Shown here piece after piece: positions 61,915-64,000 of a stretch of DNA of 64,000 bases. The notes beneath the pieces were generated by a model. It was given only the letters and a program-made list of their open reading frames with translations, had not been told where the DNA came from and ran no database searches. Numbering within the stretch: position 1 is the first letter of the stretch; every line of letters starts with the position of its first letter. Origin of the DNA: Oscillospiraceae bacterium Marseille-Q3528 (lineage in GTDB: Bacteria; Bacillota; Clostridia; Lachnospirales; Lachnospiraceae); contig JAGTTR010000014.1 of the NCBI GenBank assembly GCA_018223385.1, forward strand, positions 1 through 64,000, given 5' to 3'. A program made the translations under genes and the position numbers.

Positions 61915-62283
61915 TTATTTCTTCTTGTTGGCAACTGTTCTCTTCGGGCCTTTTCTTGTTCTTGCGTTGGTCTTTGTCTTCTGACCACGAACCGGCAGGC
62001 CTTTTCTGTGACGGATTCCTCTGTAGCATCCGATCTCCTGAAGTCTCTTGATGTTCATGGCAACATCTCTTCTTAAGTCGCCCTCTACCATGTACTGTTC
62101 ATCGATAACAGCGCTCAGTCTCTTAACCTCTTCGTCAGTCAGGTCTCTGACACGAGTGTCCGGATTAACATTCGCTGCTGCTAAAATTTTGTTGGCGCTT
62201 ACTCTTCCGATTCCGTAGATGTAAGTCAGTCCAATCTCTGCACGTTTTTCTCTTGGTAAGTCTACACCAGCAATACGAGCCAT
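61915..62283 (-). CDS. rpsM: Ribosomal protein uS13
   Basis: 122 residues. Starts [20 protein letters not shown] and ends [18 protein letters not shown], the tail that reaches the tRNA sites. It sits in the head of the 30S subunit. GGAGGAATAATCAA precedes the ATG. The 423 bases upstream of it are not coding (see the separate entry). Confidence 0.98.
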   Translation of the reverse strand: MARIAGVDLPREKRAEIGLTYIYGIGRVSANKILAAANVNPDTRVRDLTDEEVKRLSAVIDEQYMVEGDLRRDVAMNIKRLQEIGCYRGIRHRKGLPVRGQKTKTNARTRKGPKRTVANKKK

Positions 62284-62706
62284 TTGATTATTCCTCCATT
62301 TTCTAAGCCATCTCCATCACGCAGCTCACTGCTTGCGGGGCAGTGCCTGAAATGTGTGCGCACTTTGAAAGCTTCGCGTCATATTGTTCCTAATTGAGGC
62401 ATCCAGTGGACGCCCAACCGGGTATCTACCCGATCTTTCCGATACTGATACCACTTTCTCGGTATTAAAAAGCAATATCTCTGTGAATAATCTTCAGTGG
62501 GTCTGCTAACTCCCACACTGTCGGAAAGCGATATCCGACGTGAATATATTCTTCATCCGAAGACGGAATTTTCCTCGAATGTTTTGCGGTCCTTCTGTGA
62601 AAAAACACAGGTTCCCGCCGTGATCAGTAGCTACAACGCATCCGCGTGGTTCTACTGCAGCCGCACAAAATAAGTTTGAAACACTGGTAATGATCAGCAA
62701 GCCTCA
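62284..62706 (-). other. Non-coding gap with several stem-loops between rpmJ and rpsM
   Basis: No convincing gene, though a 64-codon open frame exists. On the minus strand, in order of transcription: TCGGA/TCCGA (62521-62538), CCCACT-type stem with GTGGG/CCCAC (62496-62519), CGGGTA/TACCCG with a two-base loop (62419-62432) and CACTGC/GCAGTG (62327-62345). No T run follows any of them. It could be a leader that controls the downstream ribosomal genes. Confidence 0.5.
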
Positions 62707-62820
62707 TTAACCCTGTCTCTGTTTGTGTTTTGGATTTTCGCAGATTACTCTGATGCTGCCTTTTCTCTTAATGATCTTGCACTTCTCGCAAATCGGCTTA
62801 ACAGAAGACCTAACTTTCAT
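62707..62820 (-). CDS. rpmJ: Ribosomal protein bL36, zinc type
   Basis: 37 residues, the whole normal length. The zinc ligands Cys11, Cys14, Cys27 and His32 are all present, so this is the zinc-binding form. The ATG has AAGGAGGG before it. It is the first gene after the promoter at 62955-62983. Confidence 0.97.
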   Translation of the reverse strand: MKVRSSVKPICEKCKIIKRKGSIRVICENPKHKQRQG

Positions 62821-62954
62821 GGAAAACCCTCCTTTCTTATCTTCGGACTCCCGGCTGACGGGTAATTCCGGATGCGCCTTCTCTTCTGTGTCATGCAGAC
62901 GGACTGCAAATTTTTCCAGTAGAAAATAGACGTATCCAAAAACGTCCGACTTAT

Positions 62955-62983
62955 ATTGTAGCAAAAGAGATTCCCAAATGCAA
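62955..62983 (-). promoter_or_regulatory. Sigma-A promoter of the rpmJ-rplQ block
   Basis: -35 TTGCAT (62978-62983), spacer of 17 bases, -10 TACAAT (62955-62960). With the terminator after infA just upstream, it separates the small ribosomal block from the preceding operon. The leader to rpmJ is about 130 bases. Confidence 0.8.
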
Positions 62984-63029
62984 GCGTTTTTTCGGGATTT
63001 TGAAAGATTTTTTCATCATTTTTCTATAG

Positions 63030-63067
63030 AAAAAGGCCCGCAGTGCTCTTTTGGAACACCGCAGGCC
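63030..63067 (-). terminator. Rho-independent terminator after infA
   Basis: Minus strand: GGCCTGCGGTGTTC pairs with GAGCACTGCGGGCC over 14 bases with three wobble pairs and a five-base loop, followed by TTTTTC. It lies 13 bases after the infA stop codon. Confidence 0.9.
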
Positions 63068-63080
63068 GGATCTCTTCTTA

Positions 63081-63299
63081 TTATTTATCTCTCCAGATGA
63101 TTCTTCCTTTGGACAGATCGTAAGGGGACAGCTCCAGTGTCACCTTATCGCCCGGAAGAATACGGATATAGTTCATGCGGAGCTTGCCACTGATCGTTGC
63201 AAGTACCTTATGACCATTCTCCAGCTCTACCTGAAAAAACGCGTTGGGAAGCTTTTCAATTACAACTCCTTCAATTTCAATAACATCAGCCTTAGACAT
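63081..63299 (-). CDS. infA: Translation initiation factor IF-1
   Basis: 72 residues, a single OB-fold domain of normal length. Seen are [39 protein letters not shown] and [14 protein letters not shown]. It binds the A site of the 30S subunit during initiation. Its start overlaps the stop of the KOW gene by eight bases. Confidence 0.98.
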   Translation of the reverse strand: MSKADVIEIEGVVIEKLPNAFFQVELENGHKVLATISGKLRMNYIRILPGDKVTLELSPYDLSKGRIIWRDK

Positions 63300-63561
63300 T
63301 TTCTGACCTCCATAATTTAATTACTCTTTTGATATCTTCATTGGTAAGCGGCATTCCCTGCGTCAGCTTCTCGGCGAGAAGCGCCGGGATGTCTGCTTTC
63401 TTTGCGATATGCATCGGTTTCTTTCGCTTCGGGTGATCCACCGGTTTCAGCCGTCCGTCGCTTAAAGCCACATAGCCGTCCGTGATCCCCGTGATGATGT
63501 ATAGCTCTCCTTTGTCGTGTCCCGCCCGGGATTCCACGAGCATTCCTGTCTGATATTCCAT
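63292..63561 (-). CDS. KOW-domain RNA-binding protein (L14e-like)
   Basis: 89 residues. A KOW-type start ([20 protein letters not shown]) is followed by [20 protein letters not shown]. Small proteins of this type stand between map and infA in many Clostridia and are likened to ribosomal protein L14e; their exact role is not known to me. ATG with AGAGGGG before it is preferred to a GTG 15 bases upstream that lies within the ribosome site. Confidence 0.88.
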   Translation of the reverse strand: MEYQTGMLVESRAGHDKGELYIITGITDGYVALSDGRLKPVDHPKRKKPMHIAKKADIPALLAEKLTQGMPLTNEDIKRVIKLWRSENV

Positions 63562-63579
63562 AGCTGCCCCTCTCACCTG

Positions 63580-64000
63580 CTATTTCACGGACAGAGAAAG
63601 AATCTCGGGTTCTCCGTCGGTGATCAGGATCGTATTTTCATAGTGGGCGGACAGGGAACCGTCCATGGTGACAACCGTCCAGTCGTCATCCATCCAGGCC
63701 ACCTCTCTCGTTCCCGCATTGATCATGGGCTCGATGGCCAGTGTCATACCCGGCATCAGCTTCAGGCCTCTGCCTCTCTGGCGGAAGTTGGGAATCTGCG
63801 GATCCTCATGCAGATGGGTGCCGATGCCGTGCCCCACCAGGTCTCGGACAACACCGTAGCCGAAGCTTTCCGCATAATCGCCGATGGCTGCGGAGATCTC
63901 GAAAAGATGATGTCCTGCCTTCGCAAACTTGATGCCCTCGAAAAAGCTCTGCTTCGTCACTTCGACGAGCTTCTTCGCCGCGGGGCTGCATTCTCCCACC
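63580..64000 (-). CDS. map: Methionine aminopeptidase, type I (5' end beyond window)
   Basis: Only the last 140 or so residues are in the window; the gene is cut by the right edge. GHGIGTHLHEDPQIPNF holds the metal-ligand His, MTLAIEPMI a ligand Glu and HYENTILIT the last ligand Glu, so the active site is intact. It removes the first methionine from new proteins. The next gene follows after 18 bases, as in other Clostridia ribosomal clusters. Confidence 0.96.
   Translation of the reverse strand, partial: VGECSPAAKKLVEVTKQSFFEGIKFAKAGHHLFEISAAIGDYAESFGYGVVRDLVGHGIGTHLHEDPQIPNFRQRGRGLKLMPGMTLAIEPMINAGTREVAWMDDDWTVVTMDGSLSAHYENTILITDGEPEILSLSVK

Noticed and set aside
62506-62700. 64-codon minus-strand frame between rpmJ and rpsM
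   Set aside because: No ribosome site, odd composition and overlap with several hairpins; more likely non-coding.

Overview
All 46 protein-coding genes supported here lie on the minus strand. The right end is a ribosomal-protein block in the order map, KOW protein, infA, rpmJ, rpsM, rpsK, rpsD, rpoA, rplQ. Together with consensus sigma-A promoters, strong GGAGG ribosome sites, BspA-like leucine-rich proteins and many SLH proteins, this points to a Firmicute of class Clostridia, most likely a gut Lachnospiraceae. The genus cannot be settled from the sequence alone. I see no rRNA, tRNA, CRISPR array, integrase or transposase.

Layout, read in the direction of transcription (high to low coordinates). 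(1) 64000-59195: translation and transcription genes, with a terminator after infA, a clear promoter before rpmJ, and an unexplained 423-base gap between rpmJ and rpsM. (2) 59176-46311: a 12-gene polysaccharide operon of Wzx/Wzy type. It holds GT2 transferases, a LicD-family phosphotransferase, a DegT aminotransferase, an initiating sugar-phosphate transferase, a flippase, a polymerase-like protein, an IspD/TarI-type cytidylyltransferase, two SDR enzymes and a split pair of membrane proteins. Two promoters and a strong hairpin precede it. (3) 46300-42211: two SLH-anchored peptidoglycan hydrolases, an amidase and a glucosaminidase. (4) 42094-40634: a lone membrane glycosyltransferase-like gene. 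(5) 40622-19725: one apparent operon of about 21 kb with 15 genes. It starts with dTDP-sugar genes (rfbB, rfbA, rfbC; no rfbD), then an ABC exporter with a Wzt carbohydrate domain, a methyltransferase, a kinase-like/coiled-coil/double-glycosyltransferase protein, an MBOAT plus SGNH O-acetylation pair, a membrane GT, the pyruvyltransferase CsaB, a flippase-like protein and two glycosyltransferases. It ends with a papain-like SLH protease. (6) 19534-66: six tandem SLH surface proteins of 565 to 1437 residues.

How the parts fit: SLH domains of other Firmicutes hold proteins to the wall by binding pyruvylated, often O-acetylated, secondary wall polymers. Here the genes to build, export, O-acetylate and pyruvylate a polymer sit beside nine SLH proteins, and one SLH protein is at the end of the same transcript. 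The most reasonable reading is a complete surface-display locus: a wall-polymer operon that makes the anchor, and an array of exchangeable SLH proteins that use it. The Wzx/Wzy operon probably makes a second, phospho-substituted glycan.

The nine SLH proteins share an almost constant C-terminal 184-residue module with variable cores: PPC domains, BspA leucine-rich repeats, an M23 peptidase with lectin domains, a C1A protease, an amidase and a glucosaminidase. Several also share signal peptides, and in two cases promoters. This suggests spread by duplication and module exchange.
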